NCBI GenBank assembly: GCA_001508005.1
Contig: LGEZ01000016.1
Coordinates: 1 to 53,816 of the forward strand
From: Clostridia bacterium 41_269
GTDB lineage: Bacteria; Bacillota; DTU086
Length of the DNA: 53,816 bases
Direction of reading: 5' to 3'
Position numbers and translations under genes: made by a program. A model generated the notes under the pieces. The model made no database searches, was not told where the DNA came from, and was given only the letters and a program-made list of their open reading frames with translations. This document shows positions 7,614 to 17,348 of the stretch, in pieces. Each line of letters opens with the position of its first letter. Positions within the stretch are counted from its first letter, which is position 1.

Positions 7614-9347
7614 ACCCCTATAAATCAATCCTCTTACACCATCAACGGTAATTAATTCACCATTTTTTATGAGCTCACAAGCATTCTGAGCTCCAACTAT
7701 AACTGGTATATTAAAATTCAATCCAATAATTACTGCATGGGAACTAAGCCCACCCTGCTCAACTACTATTGCTGAGGCCTTTTCTATAGCAGGCATAAAA
7801 TCTTTATCGGTATAGGGAGCCACTAGAATTTCTCCCTTATTTATTTTTTGGGCCTCAACTGCATCTGCAGCAACCCTAGCTCTACCCCTAACTATTTTAT
7901 TTCCCATAGGAGTACCCTTAACGATGGCCTCACCCACCACAAGTACTTTAATTAGATTGGTAGTCCCGGACACTCCCACCGGAACTCCTGCAGTTAACAC
8001 CACAAGATCCCCTTCTTCAAGAAGCCCCTTTTCTACAGCAGCATTAACCCCCTCCTCAAACATTTCATCAGTTCCTTTATAATGAGGCATTTCAACGGGA
8101 AATACTCCCCACACCAAGCATAGATGATATAATGTATCCCTATTGGGGCTTAAAGCTATAATCGGTGCTTTTGGGCGGTATTTTGAAACCAATCTTGCGG
8201 TAAAGCCCGTTGCAGTGGGCGTTAAAATTGCGTTGGCTTTAAGATCCATGGCTATGGTACATGAAGCATGGCTGATAGCCTCGGTAATGGTATTCTGAAG
8301 GGCTTTCTGCCTGCGCAAAAGGATTTCTTCATACTGAAGAGCTTCTTCAGCCTTACGAGCTAACTTAGCCATAGTGGAAACAGCTTCTACAGGGTATTTC
8401 CCTACTGCCGTTTCCCCTGAAAGCATTATGGCATCACTACCGTCCAAAATTGCATTGGCAACATCACTGGTTTCAGCCATTGTAGGACGAGGATTGCGCA
8501 CCATGGAATCAAGCATATGAGTTGCAGTAATAACCGGCTTGCCAGCCCTATTGCATTTCATGATCATTTCTTTTTGTATAAGGGGAACTTCTTCCGAAGG
8601 TATTTCCACTCCTAAATCTCCTCTAGCAACCATAATACCATCAGCTACAGCTAAAATATGTTCAATATTATTTACCCCAGCCCTGCTTTCAATTTTTGCT
8701 ATAATATGAATGCTCTCGCAATTATTTTCCTCAAGAATCTTACGTATCTCAAGAACATCCTTTGGCCCGCTGACAAAAGATGCGGCAATAAAGTTTACAC
8801 CATTTTCAATTCCCCAAAGTATATCATTGTAATCCTTTTCAGTAACTGCAGGCATACTAAGCTCCACACCAGGAATATTAACTCCCTGGTGGCTTTTTAA
8901 CTCTCCGCCGTTTAAAACGGTACACTGTATTTCCCCTTCATAAACATTATCAACCCTCAGAACTATTCTTCCTTCATTCAGAAGAACTGTATCTCCAGGC
9001 TTTAATTCATTAATTAGATCTTCGTAATTGATGGGAATTTGTTCTGGAAAAGAAGCGTTTGTCTTAGAAATAAGGCTGACTCTTTGGTTATCCTTTAAAA
9101 AAATACTCTCACTTTTAAGCTGTCCAACTCGTATTTTAGGCCCTTTAATGTCAAGCATAACAGCAACAAACTTATTTTCTTTTTCTGCAGCACAGCGCAG
9201 AGCATTTAACCTTTTTAAATGTTCCTCTTGGGAACCATGGGAAAAATTTAGTCTTGCAATATCCATACCACTTCGAATCATCTTCGACAAAATTTCAACT
9301 TCCTCACTTGCAGGGCCTAATGTGCATACAATTTTTGTACGACGCAC
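7596..9347 (-). CDS. pyk: pyruvate kinase with C-terminal PEP-utilising mobile domain
   Basis: Converts PEP and ADP to pyruvate and ATP, the last glycolytic step. Visible signatures are RRTKIVCTLGPAS at the start, the ARLNFSHG substrate loop, the active-site segment IAKIESRAGV and MVARGDLGVEIP. The roughly 100-residue extension contains the mobile-domain motif GGLSSHAVI, giving 583 aa as in Bacillus and Geobacillus enzymes. The GTG at 9347 is preferred over the upstream in-frame start at 9404 because TAAGGAG lies 9 nt before it and the longer frame would overlap pfkA. The SD overlaps the pfkA stop codon, so translation of pfkA and pyk is probably coupled. Confidence 0.95.
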   Translation of the reverse strand: MRRTKIVCTLGPASEEVEILSKMIRSGMDIARLNFSHGSQEEHLKRLNALRCAAEKENKFVAVMLDIKGPKIRVGQLKSESIFLKDNQRVSLISKTNASFPEQIPINYEDLINELKPGDTVLLNEGRIVLRVDNVYEGEIQCTVLNGGELKSHQGVNIPGVELSMPAVTEKDYNDILWGIENGVNFIAASFVSGPKDVLEIRKILEENNCESIHIIAKIESRAGVNNIEHILAVADGIMVARGDLGVEIPSEEVPLIQKEMIMKCNRAGKPVITATHMLDSMVRNPRPTMAETSDVANAILDGSDAIMLSGETAVGKYPVEAVSTMAKLARKAEEALQYEEILLRRQKALQNTITEAISHASCTIAMDLKANAILTPTATGFTARLVSKYRPKAPIIALSPNRDTLYHLCLVWGVFPVEMPHYKGTDEMFEEGVNAAVEKGLLEEGDLVVLTAGVPVGVSGTTNLIKVLVVGEAIVKGTPMGNKIVRGRARVAADAVEAQKINKGEILVAPYTDKDFMPAIEKASAIVVEQGGLSSHAVIIGLNFNIPVIVGAQNACELIKNGELITVDGVRGLIYRGKTNVV

Positions 9348-9360
9348 AACTAAACACTCC

Positions 9361-10331
<971 letters not shown>

Positions 10332-10352
10332 CTACCTCCCTAGCAGCAGTTA

Positions 10353-10553
10353 TTATCCATAAATTAGGGAACTGTTAATGATTTCGTAAGCTTCTTCTGC
10401 TTCTGATTCGGGAACAAGCATTTCTACTGGTCCTTTACCTTCGCCTTCTACACCTATACCTCGAAGCGTTACAAGGAGTCCTTCACCTTCCAATAAACTC
10501 TTTAAATGCTCCGCCACTTCGAAGTTAGGCGCAATATAAACAACTTTCCACAT
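10353..10553 (-). CDS. DUF2007-like small protein, 66 aa
   Basis: The 66-residue protein reads WKVVYIAPNFEVAEHLKSLL, with VEMLVPESEAEEAYEIIN near the end. This resembles the putative signal-transducing DUF2007 fold (paired beta-alpha units, final VPexeaeeA motif), though the match is by eye only. It sits 30 nt upstream of pfkA on the same strand, in the same run as mtrB. The function is unknown and the location suggests cotranscription with glycolytic genes. Confidence 0.65.
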   Translation of the reverse strand: MWKVVYIAPNFEVAEHLKSLLEGEGLLVTLRGIGVEGEGKGPVEMLVPESEAEEAYEIINSSLIYG

Positions 10554-10602
10554 GTGAAGCTTGCCCCCTTACTCATAATATTTTTTACATATTTTAAAAT
10601 AA

Positions 10603-10854
10603 TTATTTTTTTCCTTCATTGGTTCCAGAGATCAGGGAACCATGCATAGTATATATCTCTGCTTTTCCTCTTATTTTTATTGCTGATGTATGTTCTGTAA
10701 ATTGAGCTACCATAACTTCTCCTTCATCTAACTTCTCTGTATGGTGAAATTTGGTATCCTTTCCCCTAGTTAAGCCTATTACTGTCACACCATTTTCCAA
10801 AGCCTTAACTACAATATACGAGTTATAACACCAATAGGGATCCTTTAATTCCAC
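10603..10854 (-). CDS. mtrB: trp RNA-binding attenuation protein (TRAP)
   Basis: The 83-residue protein matches Bacillus TRAP closely over its core: [33 protein letters not shown] and [18 protein letters not shown] forms an 11-mer ring that binds tryptophan and wraps GAG/UAG triplet RNA in trp leaders. The three RNA-contacting residues of the B. subtilis protein (Lys of HSEK, then KVR) are present here as Lys of HTEK and KIR. The extra N-terminal residues ([11 protein letters not shown]) contain an unusual WCY. No trp genes or AT/rtpA partner are in the window. The gene lies between coaD and the DUF2007 gene on the same strand. Confidence 0.93.
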   Translation of the reverse strand: MELKDPYWCYNSYIVVKALENGVTVIGLTRGKDTKFHHTEKLDEGEVMVAQFTEHTSAIKIRGKAEIYTMHGSLISGTNEGKK

Positions 10855-10882
10855 AAATTTCCCTCCTCTTAATTTTTTAGAA

Positions 10883-11368
10883 TTATTTCAGAAAATTATA
10901 TTTCTCCTTAAGTTTCTTTTCCACATAGGAAGGAACAAGCCCTTTAACACATCCTCCCAACGAAGCAACCTGCTTAACAACACTGGAACTTAAAAAGGAA
11001 TATTCCGTTGAGGTAAAGAAGAACACCGTTTCAATATCTTCTGCCATCTTTTTGTTCATCATTGCCATCTGCATCTCATACTCAAAATCTGAAACTGCTC
11101 TTAAACCCCTTACTATAGCATCAGCACCTTTCTTTTTTACATATTTAATTAGAAGTCCCGAAAAACTCTCAACATAAACTCCCTTAAGTGAAGACGTAAC
11201 TTCTCTTAAAATTTCCAGCCGCTCCTCAAGGGAAAAAAGGGTATCCTTACCGCTGTCTTCAGCTACTGCTACCACAACGGTATCAAAAATTGAGGTTGCC
11301 CTTTGAATTATATCCAGGTGACCGTTAGTCACGGGGTCGAAGGTGCCGGGATAAATAGCTGTAGGCAT
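10883..11368 (-). CDS. coaD: phosphopantetheine adenylyltransferase
   Basis: Transfers AMP from ATP to 4'-phosphopantetheine in coenzyme A synthesis. The 161-residue protein has the nucleotidyltransferase motif [16 protein letters not shown] at the N-terminus, the [17 protein letters not shown] segment, and the C-terminal [13 protein letters not shown], which is close to the family ISSTLVREIA site. Length is normal (159-165). The start ATG at 11368 is supported by GGTGGT in the preceding sequence. It lies 33 nt after pgpA. Confidence 0.95.
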   Translation of the reverse strand: MPTAIYPGTFDPVTNGHLDIIQRATSIFDTVVVAVAEDSGKDTLFSLEERLEILREVTSSLKGVYVESFSGLLIKYVKKKGADAIVRGLRAVSDFEYEMQMAMMNKKMAEDIETVFFFTSTEYSFLSSSVVKQVASLGGCVKGLVPSYVEKKLKEKYNFLK

Positions 11369-11401
11369 TTAAACACCACCATTCAAAACTGATAAATTTT
11401 A

Positions 11402-11902
11402 TCAATCGCTTTCGTTTAAGTAATTTAAATAAATATTACCATCTATAGAATGGGCTAGCCTGGCACTAGCTGCAGCTGCTATTGCAGCAATAAGATCGTC
11501 AAGAAAGGTATTCACCTGCTTATTTTTTCCATTGTTCAGCTCACCTATAATTCCTAACTTTGTTTTATCTAAATATCCAAAGTTAGTCAACCCAATGGAT
11601 CCGTATACATTTGTAATAGCAAATGCCAAAACTTCATCAATTCCGTAAAGGCTTTCATCATTTCTTATTATTTCAAGAAGTGGAGAAGGAAGAGCATTTT
11701 TTTCAGCAAGAATATCTAAAGCTATACCTGTCAGCACTGCATGCTGTACTTCGCGTTTTTTAAAAACTGCTCTAACTGCTTCCCGGCATTCCATTAAGGT
11801 TAAGCCTTCAACATATCGTTCCTGCAGCACGTAAACTATTTCCGCAATCTTTTCTATAGATACTCCCCTTTCAGCCAGCTTTTTTTCTATGAGCTTTTCC
11901 AT
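11402..11902 (-). CDS. pgpA: phosphatidylglycerophosphatase A family protein
   Basis: The 166-residue protein resembles the YutG/PgpA group of Firmicutes, which removes phosphate from phosphatidylglycerophosphate in phosphatidylglycerol synthesis. Characteristic stretches are GIDEVLAFAITNVYGSIGLT, NFGYLDK, and the acidic NTFLDDLIAAIAAAASARLAH. Firmicutes versions lack the hydrophobic C-terminus of the E. coli enzyme, as here. AAGGTTCC-flanked AGGAGG (minus strand) precedes ATG 11902. It is located directly after dnaE in the same direction. Confidence 0.8.
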   Translation of the reverse strand: MEKLIEKKLAERGVSIEKIAEIVYVLQERYVEGLTLMECREAVRAVFKKREVQHAVLTGIALDILAEKNALPSPLLEIIRNDESLYGIDEVLAFAITNVYGSIGLTNFGYLDKTKLGIIGELNNGKNKQVNTFLDDLIAAIAAAASARLAHSIDGNIYLNYLNESD

Positions 11903-11956
11903 TAAGGTTCCTCCTCAAAAAGGTTACATTTACATATATATATGTTTAAATCCTGA

Positions 11957-14900
11957 TTAATTTCTGAGCATAACATTACTGCTCCCACAGACTGAATTCA
12001 GCTGCGCAATTAAATCCTCTGAATTATCTACCCATAAATTTCTATTTACTTTAACTGCTTTATTTTTACCTATTATCAAATAAACTGGATTTTCTCCTGA
12101 ATATTTTTCTAAAACACTGCGAATTTTAAGCATTTTATCTTCAATATCCCATGAAGAATTAAGCTTTAAAACCAAGCTTCTAACGTTTCCAATATCATCT
12201 TCATCTGCAGCTTCACCATCAGCTGGCATTAATTTTTCACAAAACAGTTTTAATTCTTCCTCTCGAAGTCCTACTGACGCCTCAACTATCACAGGAGAAT
12301 GTTCATTTAATAAATGTCCGTATTTATTAAAAGCTCCCGGAAAAACAATTACATCAATCTTACCTGTTAAATCTTCAATGGTAATAGTTGCCATTATCTC
12401 CTTTTTCTTGGTAATTATTTTTCGAATATTCACAATCATGCCGCCAATGGTAACTCTTTCTCCGTCAGCCAAACCTTCTAAATCGCAAATTCTATGGGTA
12501 GCAGCTTTTTCTATGTAAGTTTTATAATTGTCTAATGGATGGCCGCTGATATAAAAACCGAGATACTCTCTCTCCATGGATAAAATCTCATTAAGAGAAA
12601 ATTCTTCAACTTCCGGCACTTCAATATTTAAGCTGTTGTCTTCTCCTATTACATCAAATAGAGAAACCTGGCCCCTTTCCCTGTCTTCCTGAACACGGTG
12701 GGCAGATTCCATACAACTGTCCATTATCATAAGAAGCTGTCTTCTATTGGGATTAATAGAATCAAAAGCGCCGCTTTTTATAAGACTTTCCAGCACTCTT
12801 TTTGAAATAACATGGAGATCCACTCTCTGACAAAAATCTTCTAATGATTTAAAAAGACCTCCCTTTCTAGCGCAAAGTATTTCTTTAATTGCGCTTCTGC
12901 CAACATTTTTTATGGCTGCCAGTCCAAATCTTATTCCGCCTTCACTAATAGTAAAATCATCTAAACTCTTATTTACATCTGGCGGAAGTATGCTAATACC
13001 CAGCCTTTTAGTTTCTTCCATATAAACAGGAACTTTGTCAGGATTATCCATAACACTGGAAAGAAGAGAGGTCATATATTCTATTGTATAATTGGCCTTC
13101 AGATATGCTGTCTGATAAGCTATTAGCGCATAAGCTGCACTATGACTTTTATTGAAGCCATAACCTGCAAAATGGGCCATTAGATCAAATATTTTTGAGG
13201 CTGTTTCTTCATCTACTCCATTTTTCTTAGCTCCTTCAATAAAAGCCTTTTTCCTGCTGGCTATTATCTCGGGTTTTTTCTTACCCATCGCTCGACGGAG
13301 CAGGTCAGCTTCACCTAAACTAAATCCCGCCAATTCGCTGGCAATCCGCATAACCTGCTCCTGATAGAGAATAACTCCATAGGTTTCCTTTAGAAGAGGT
13401 TCAAGGCTCGGGTGCAGATATTCAATGGGCACTTCACCATGCTTTCTGGCAACAAAATCCTCTACCATACCACTTCCCAGGGGTCCTGGACGATAAAGGG
13501 CAACAAGAGCTATAAGGTCCTCAAACTTTTCCGGCTTCATATTTTTAAGCAGCGTCCGCATTCCTGGACTTTCCAGCTGAAATACTCCAATACTTTCACC
13601 ATTTCCCAGCATTTCATATGTACGAGCATCATCTAAGGGTATCTTAGATATATCTACCTCCAGTCCTCGATTCTCTTTAATCCTTTTAATGGTATCGCCA
13701 ATTACCGTAAGTGTACGTAGGCCTAAAATATCCATTTTTAAAAGTCCCAGTTCCTCTATGGTAGTCATAGGAAACTGGGTAGTAATAATTCCTTCTGAAG
13801 TTCTTTGAAGGGGAACAATGTCCATTAAAGGTTCTTTTGAAATAACTATCCCTGCAGCATGGATTGAGGCATGGCGTGGCAGACCTTCAATTTGTGAAGC
13901 CATGTCAATAATCCTTTTAACAATCTCATCTTCTTGATACAGCTGCTGTAGTTCAGGTGATTCTTCAAGGGCTTTTTTTATGGTTATTCCCAGCTCGTTG
14001 GGTACAAGTTTTGCAATTTTATCAACATCAGGATAAGGAATACCCATTACTCTGCCCACATCTCGAATAGCTGCTTTTGCTGCCATTGTTCCAAAAGTAG
14101 CTATTTGAGCCACATGTTCATTTCCATATTTCTCTGCAACATATTCTATAATTTCTCCTCTTCTTTCAAAGCAAAAGTCAATATCAATATCGGGCATATT
14201 AACCCTTTCAGGATTAAGAAATCTTTCAAAAAGCAGATCGTATTTTAAAGGATCTATATTTGTTATGCCCAAAATATAAGCTACAATACTTCCAGCTGCA
14301 GACCCCCTTCCTGGGCCTACAGGTATATTTCTTTTTTTTGCAAACTGCACCAGATCCTGTACAATTAAAAAATATCCTGAAAATCCCATCTGGCTGATAA
14401 TTTGAAGCTCATACTTAAGGCGCTTAATTACCTCTTCACTGGGATTGGGATATCTCTGTTTGAGTCTTTCCCAACAAAGGTGCTCAAGATATGAATCCAG
14501 AGTATACCCTTCAGGAACCCGATAATGGGGAAGGTGCATTGTCTTAAAATCAAACTCAACATTACATCTCTGGGCTATCTCCACCGAGTTGCTAAGGCAG
14601 TTCCCGGTATTTCCAAAAATCTGCTCCATTTCTTCTGAAGTTTTTAAATAAAAATTATCCGTTGGGAAACGGAGCCTGTCTTCATCCTGCAATGTTTTCC
14701 CTGTTTGTATGCAGAGAAGAACATCATGAACAGGCGCATCTTCTTTTTCTATGTAATGAACATCATTTGTTGCTACTAAAGGAATACCCGTTTCTTCCGA
14801 AAGTTTAATAAGGGCTTCATTAACAATTTTCTGCTCTGCAAGTCCATGATCCTGAAGCTCTAAAAAAAAGTTTCTTTCTCCAAATATTTCTTTATATTCC

Positions 14901-15379
14901 AAGGCTTTCCTTTTCGCTCCATCATAATCATTATTAAGAATAAGTGATGGAATTTCTCCAGCAAGACAGGCACTTAGAGCAATCAAACCCCTGCTGTATT
15001 TTGATAAAAGCTCCCGGTCAACCCGGGGTTTATAATAAAATCCGTTTATAAAGGCTTCGGATACTAAGCGAACAAGATTTCTATATCCCTCTTGATTTTC
15101 AGCCAGCAGAACTAAGTGATACTGATTTTGGTCTTTTCCAGGCTCTTTATCCTGCATTCTTCTCTGGGCTACATAAACCTCACTGCCAATTATTGGTTTA
15201 ATTCCCCTTTCTTTAGCTGCTTTAAAAAATTTCACCACTCCATACATTACACCGTGATCTGTTATGGCAATTTGGGAAAATCCTTTTCGAGCTGTAGCAT
15301 CAATGAGTTTATCTATTTGAGCCAGCCCATCAAGGAGACTGTATTCCGTATGAACATGAAGATGAACAAATTTCTCCAT
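11957..15379 (-). CDS. dnaE: DNA polymerase III alpha subunit
   Basis: At 1140 residues this is DnaE1-type, not the PolC type with embedded exonuclease. It has an N-terminal PHP domain (HVHTEYSLLDG, ITDHGVMYGVVKF), the polymerase catalytic motif PDIDIDFCFERR with GPGRGSAAGS, a helix-hairpin-helix region and a C-terminal OB domain (VTIGGMIVNIRKIITKKKEI). It is the replicative or lesion-associated polymerase. In Firmicutes PolC is often the main leading-strand enzyme, which this window cannot address. It heads the leftward run with pgpA, coaD, mtrB and the glycolytic pair. Confidence 0.97.
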   Translation of the reverse strand: MEKFVHLHVHTEYSLLDGLAQIDKLIDATARKGFSQIAITDHGVMYGVVKFFKAAKERGIKPIIGSEVYVAQRRMQDKEPGKDQNQYHLVLLAENQEGYRNLVRLVSEAFINGFYYKPRVDRELLSKYSRGLIALSACLAGEIPSLILNNDYDGAKRKALEYKEIFGERNFFLELQDHGLAEQKIVNEALIKLSEETGIPLVATNDVHYIEKEDAPVHDVLLCIQTGKTLQDEDRLRFPTDNFYLKTSEEMEQIFGNTGNCLSNSVEIAQRCNVEFDFKTMHLPHYRVPEGYTLDSYLEHLCWERLKQRYPNPSEEVIKRLKYELQIISQMGFSGYFLIVQDLVQFAKKRNIPVGPGRGSAAGSIVAYILGITNIDPLKYDLLFERFLNPERVNMPDIDIDFCFERRGEIIEYVAEKYGNEHVAQIATFGTMAAKAAIRDVGRVMGIPYPDVDKIAKLVPNELGITIKKALEESPELQQLYQEDEIVKRIIDMASQIEGLPRHASIHAAGIVISKEPLMDIVPLQRTSEGIITTQFPMTTIEELGLLKMDILGLRTLTVIGDTIKRIKENRGLEVDISKIPLDDARTYEMLGNGESIGVFQLESPGMRTLLKNMKPEKFEDLIALVALYRPGPLGSGMVEDFVARKHGEVPIEYLHPSLEPLLKETYGVILYQEQVMRIASELAGFSLGEADLLRRAMGKKKPEIIASRKKAFIEGAKKNGVDEETASKIFDLMAHFAGYGFNKSHSAAYALIAYQTAYLKANYTIEYMTSLLSSVMDNPDKVPVYMEETKRLGISILPPDVNKSLDDFTISEGGIRFGLAAIKNVGRSAIKEILCARKGGLFKSLEDFCQRVDLHVISKRVLESLIKSGAFDSINPNRRQLLMIMDSCMESAHRVQEDRERGQVSLFDVIGEDNSLNIEVPEVEEFSLNEILSMEREYLGFYISGHPLDNYKTYIEKAATHRICDLEGLADGERVTIGGMIVNIRKIITKKKEIMATITIEDLTGKIDVIVFPGAFNKYGHLLNEHSPVIVEASVGLREEELKLFCEKLMPADGEAADEDDIGNVRSLVLKLNSSWDIEDKMLKIRSVLEKYSGENPVYLIIGKNKAVKVNRNLWVDNSEDLIAQLNSVCGSSNVMLRN

Positions 15380-15507
15380 ATAAAACCCCTGCCGCTAAAT
15401 GTTTTAGAATATTTTAATCTACCTATTCCACAAAAATCTACTGAGTTCCTTTTTAATTTTTATTTAGATCATACTACTAAGCAGTTCAAATCTCAGTAAA
15501 ACATAAA

Positions 15508-15547
15508 AATACCTGCCATTTCCTTTATGGAAAAACAGGCAGGTATT
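15508..15547 (-). terminator. strong hairpin in the dnaE upstream region
   Basis: AATACCTGCC (15508-15517) pairs perfectly over 10 bp with GGCAGGTATT (15538-15547). Read leftward it is followed by TTTATGTTTT, a terminator-like tract. It lies about 130 nt ahead of dnaE, between divergent genes, so it would act either as an attenuator in a dnaE leader or as a block on antisense transcription. Confidence 0.5.
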
Positions 15548-15603
15548 ATGTTGCTTTTTCTGGGCAAATAATATTTTTAAGAAAAAGAATAGGGGGATAA
15601 AAC

Positions 15604-16602
15604 ATGGGGAGAGAAACACGTTTAGAATTAATAAATAAAATTCAGGAGATAAGACAGTCAAAAGTAATATGCTATATAACTGGTGATCGTGAAAATGTCA
15701 GTACTCGAATAGCTCCCGATGTAATAAGGATATTTTATAGACATTTAGAAAATTTACAGCCTTCCGACCGTTTAGATCTTTTTTTGTATACAAGGGGTGG
15801 AGACGTGCTAACCCCCTGGAGACTTGTCAACCTTTTTAGGGAATATGCCAATTATTTTTCCGTAATTGTTCCCTTTAGAGCATACAGTGCCGGAACCTTG
15901 ATTGCTCTTGGAGCTAACGAAATTGTTATGGGAAAAATGGGAGAGTTGGGTCCCATAGATCCAAGTGTTGCAAACGCTTTTAATCCTCAAGACCCTAATA
16001 ACCCAGCAGCCAAAATACCTGTAAGTGTAGAAGATGTTTCTTCATTTATTACTTTGGCTGTAGAAACCTGTCAGCTCAAAGGTCAGGAGCAGCTTGAATC
16101 TGTATTTTCACATTTAGCTGAAAAAGTTCACCCTTTAGCTCTGGGAAATGTCCAAAGAAACTATTCGTTAATCAGATCAATTGCCAGAAAGCTTCTCAGG
16201 CTTCACATGAGTGCAGATGATGAAGATTTAATAAAGGACATCATAAATAACCTTACAGAAAAACTCTATGCCCACAACCATATGATTTCCCGGAGAGAAG
16301 CAAAGCTGGATATAAAACTTCCAGTGGTTAATCCACCTATTGAATTGGAAAAAGCTATATGGGAACTATATGAAGACTATGAAAAAGAATTAAATCTCCT
16401 TGAACCCTTTAATCCAGCGGCTTTAGTAAATGAACACCAGAAAAAAATTGATTTCGAAGTTTTCGGCGGGATAATAGAAAGCTTTGCAGGGCTGGACTGC
16501 TTCACTTTCTCTGGTACTGCTGTAGCTGTGGATATACTTCCCGACGGCTCTCCCAATGTTAATATCAATATGAAAAAGCAGTTTTGGAAGAGAATTATTT
16601 AA
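15604..16602 (+). CDS. SDH-family (ClpP-like) serine protease, 332 aa
   Basis: Resembles the serine dehydrogenase proteinase family (PF01972), ClpP-fold proteins with a Ser-Lys/Asp-type site. The relevant segments are LFLYTRGGDVLTPWRLVNLF (oxyanion-loop GG), then VPFRAYSAGTLIALGANEIV, with the likely nucleophile Ser in YSAGT, followed by MGELGPIDPS. No signal peptide is present, and the N-terminus (ETRLELINKIQEIRQSKVI) is typical of the cytosolic group. Targets are unknown. GGGGG lies 8 nt before ATG 15604, and a small gene follows 31 nt downstream, probably in the same transcript. Confidence 0.8.
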   Translation: MGRETRLELINKIQEIRQSKVICYITGDRENVSTRIAPDVIRIFYRHLENLQPSDRLDLFLYTRGGDVLTPWRLVNLFREYANYFSVIVPFRAYSAGTLIALGANEIVMGKMGELGPIDPSVANAFNPQDPNNPAAKIPVSVEDVSSFITLAVETCQLKGQEQLESVFSHLAEKVHPLALGNVQRNYSLIRSIARKLLRLHMSADDEDLIKDIINNLTEKLYAHNHMISRREAKLDIKLPVVNPPIELEKAIWELYEDYEKELNLLEPFNPAALVNEHQKKIDFEVFGGIIESFAGLDCFTFSGTAVAVDILPDGSPNVNINMKKQFWKRII

Positions 16603-16633
16603 AAATAACACCCCAAAAGAAAGGAGTATAAAA

Positions 16634-16834
16634 GTGAAATACAAGCCTAAAGTTTTAAAAGAAATAAAAATTTCCCGAGATTTAAGCAAAAAAAATAAAT
16701 TTAACAGAGCTTCTAAATATTATATCCTAAGCGAAAATTCAGGTTTTCCAACAGCTGACTATTTCTTCAGCCCACCAAATACACTTATTATAATGCAGCA
16801 GGATGATAATACCAGCAGCTGGCATGATTATTAG
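16634..16834 (+). CDS. small hypothetical protein, 66 aa
   Basis: The start GTG at 16634 is preceded by AAAGGAG with 7 nt spacing, a strong site. The product is basic at the N-terminus (KYKPKVLKEIKISRDLSKK) and ends LIIMQQDDNTSSWHDY, with a proline-rich middle (FFSPPNT). No family is recognised. It follows the SDH-family protease gene by 31 nt and precedes a clear terminator. Confidence 0.5.
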   Translation: MKYKPKVLKEIKISRDLSKKNKFNRASKYYILSENSGFPTADYFFSPPNTLIIMQQDDNTSSWHDY

Positions 16835-16860
16835 CAATTGGGTACAATATAAAAAATATC

Positions 16861-16887
16861 AAGGGGGATATTACTTCCCCCTTTTTT
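16861..16887. terminator. rho-independent terminator, possibly bidirectional
   Basis: AAGGGGG (16861-16867) pairs with CCCCCTT (16877-16883), followed by TTTT on the plus strand. On the minus strand the stem is followed by GATATTTTTTATATT, so it may also serve the convergent hsp20 operon ending at 16914. Confidence 0.75.
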
Positions 16888-16913
16888 AATTTTTAATTTA
16901 TATTATTCATATC

Positions 16914-17324
16914 CTACTGCAGAATATTTACGTTTATTTTCCTACCCCTTCTATTATCTTCTAATTTTTTAAACCTTAGCTCCAGAAGACCATTTCTCAC
17001 ATTAGCTGTAACGCTGTCAGGATCTACATCAGGAACAATCTCCATAATACGAAACAACTGGCCTTTTTGACGTTCCTGATAACGGTATGAAGCTTCCTGA
17101 GGATTAATATTTAAAATCGGTGCAGATACACGTATATTTCTTCCCTCAATTTCTACTTCTAAACGATCGTTATCAATACCCGGCACTTCTAGTATGTAAA
17201 CTACTTGGCTTTGGGTTTCATATATATCTAATTTGGGAATCACGACACCAGCAGGACCTCCAGGTATTATAAAGCGCTGAACAGCTGAAGACTGATAAGG
17301 CCATGCCACCTGTGTTTGAAACAT
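16914..17324 (-). CDS. Hsp20/alpha-crystallin family protein, 136 aa
   Basis: An alpha-crystallin domain spans about residues 35-130: VYILEVPGIDNDRLEVEIEG, RNIRVSA, and the conserved closing NGLLELRFKK. The N-terminus is short and hydrophobic/aromatic (FQTQVAWPYQSSAVQRFIIP). Such proteins hold unfolding proteins, and related ones occur in spore coats (CotM/CotP type). GGGGGG lies before ATG 17324. It is the second of two tandem hsp20 genes on the same strand with a 59-nt gap that carries one arm of a 12-bp inverted repeat. Confidence 0.85.
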   Translation of the reverse strand: MFQTQVAWPYQSSAVQRFIIPGGPAGVVIPKLDIYETQSQVVYILEVPGIDNDRLEVEIEGRNIRVSAPILNINPQEASYRYQERQKGQLFRIMEIVPDVDPDSVTANVRNGLLELRFKKLEDNRRGRKINVNILQ

Positions 17325-17348
17325 TTATTACCCCCCTTTGAAATTCTT

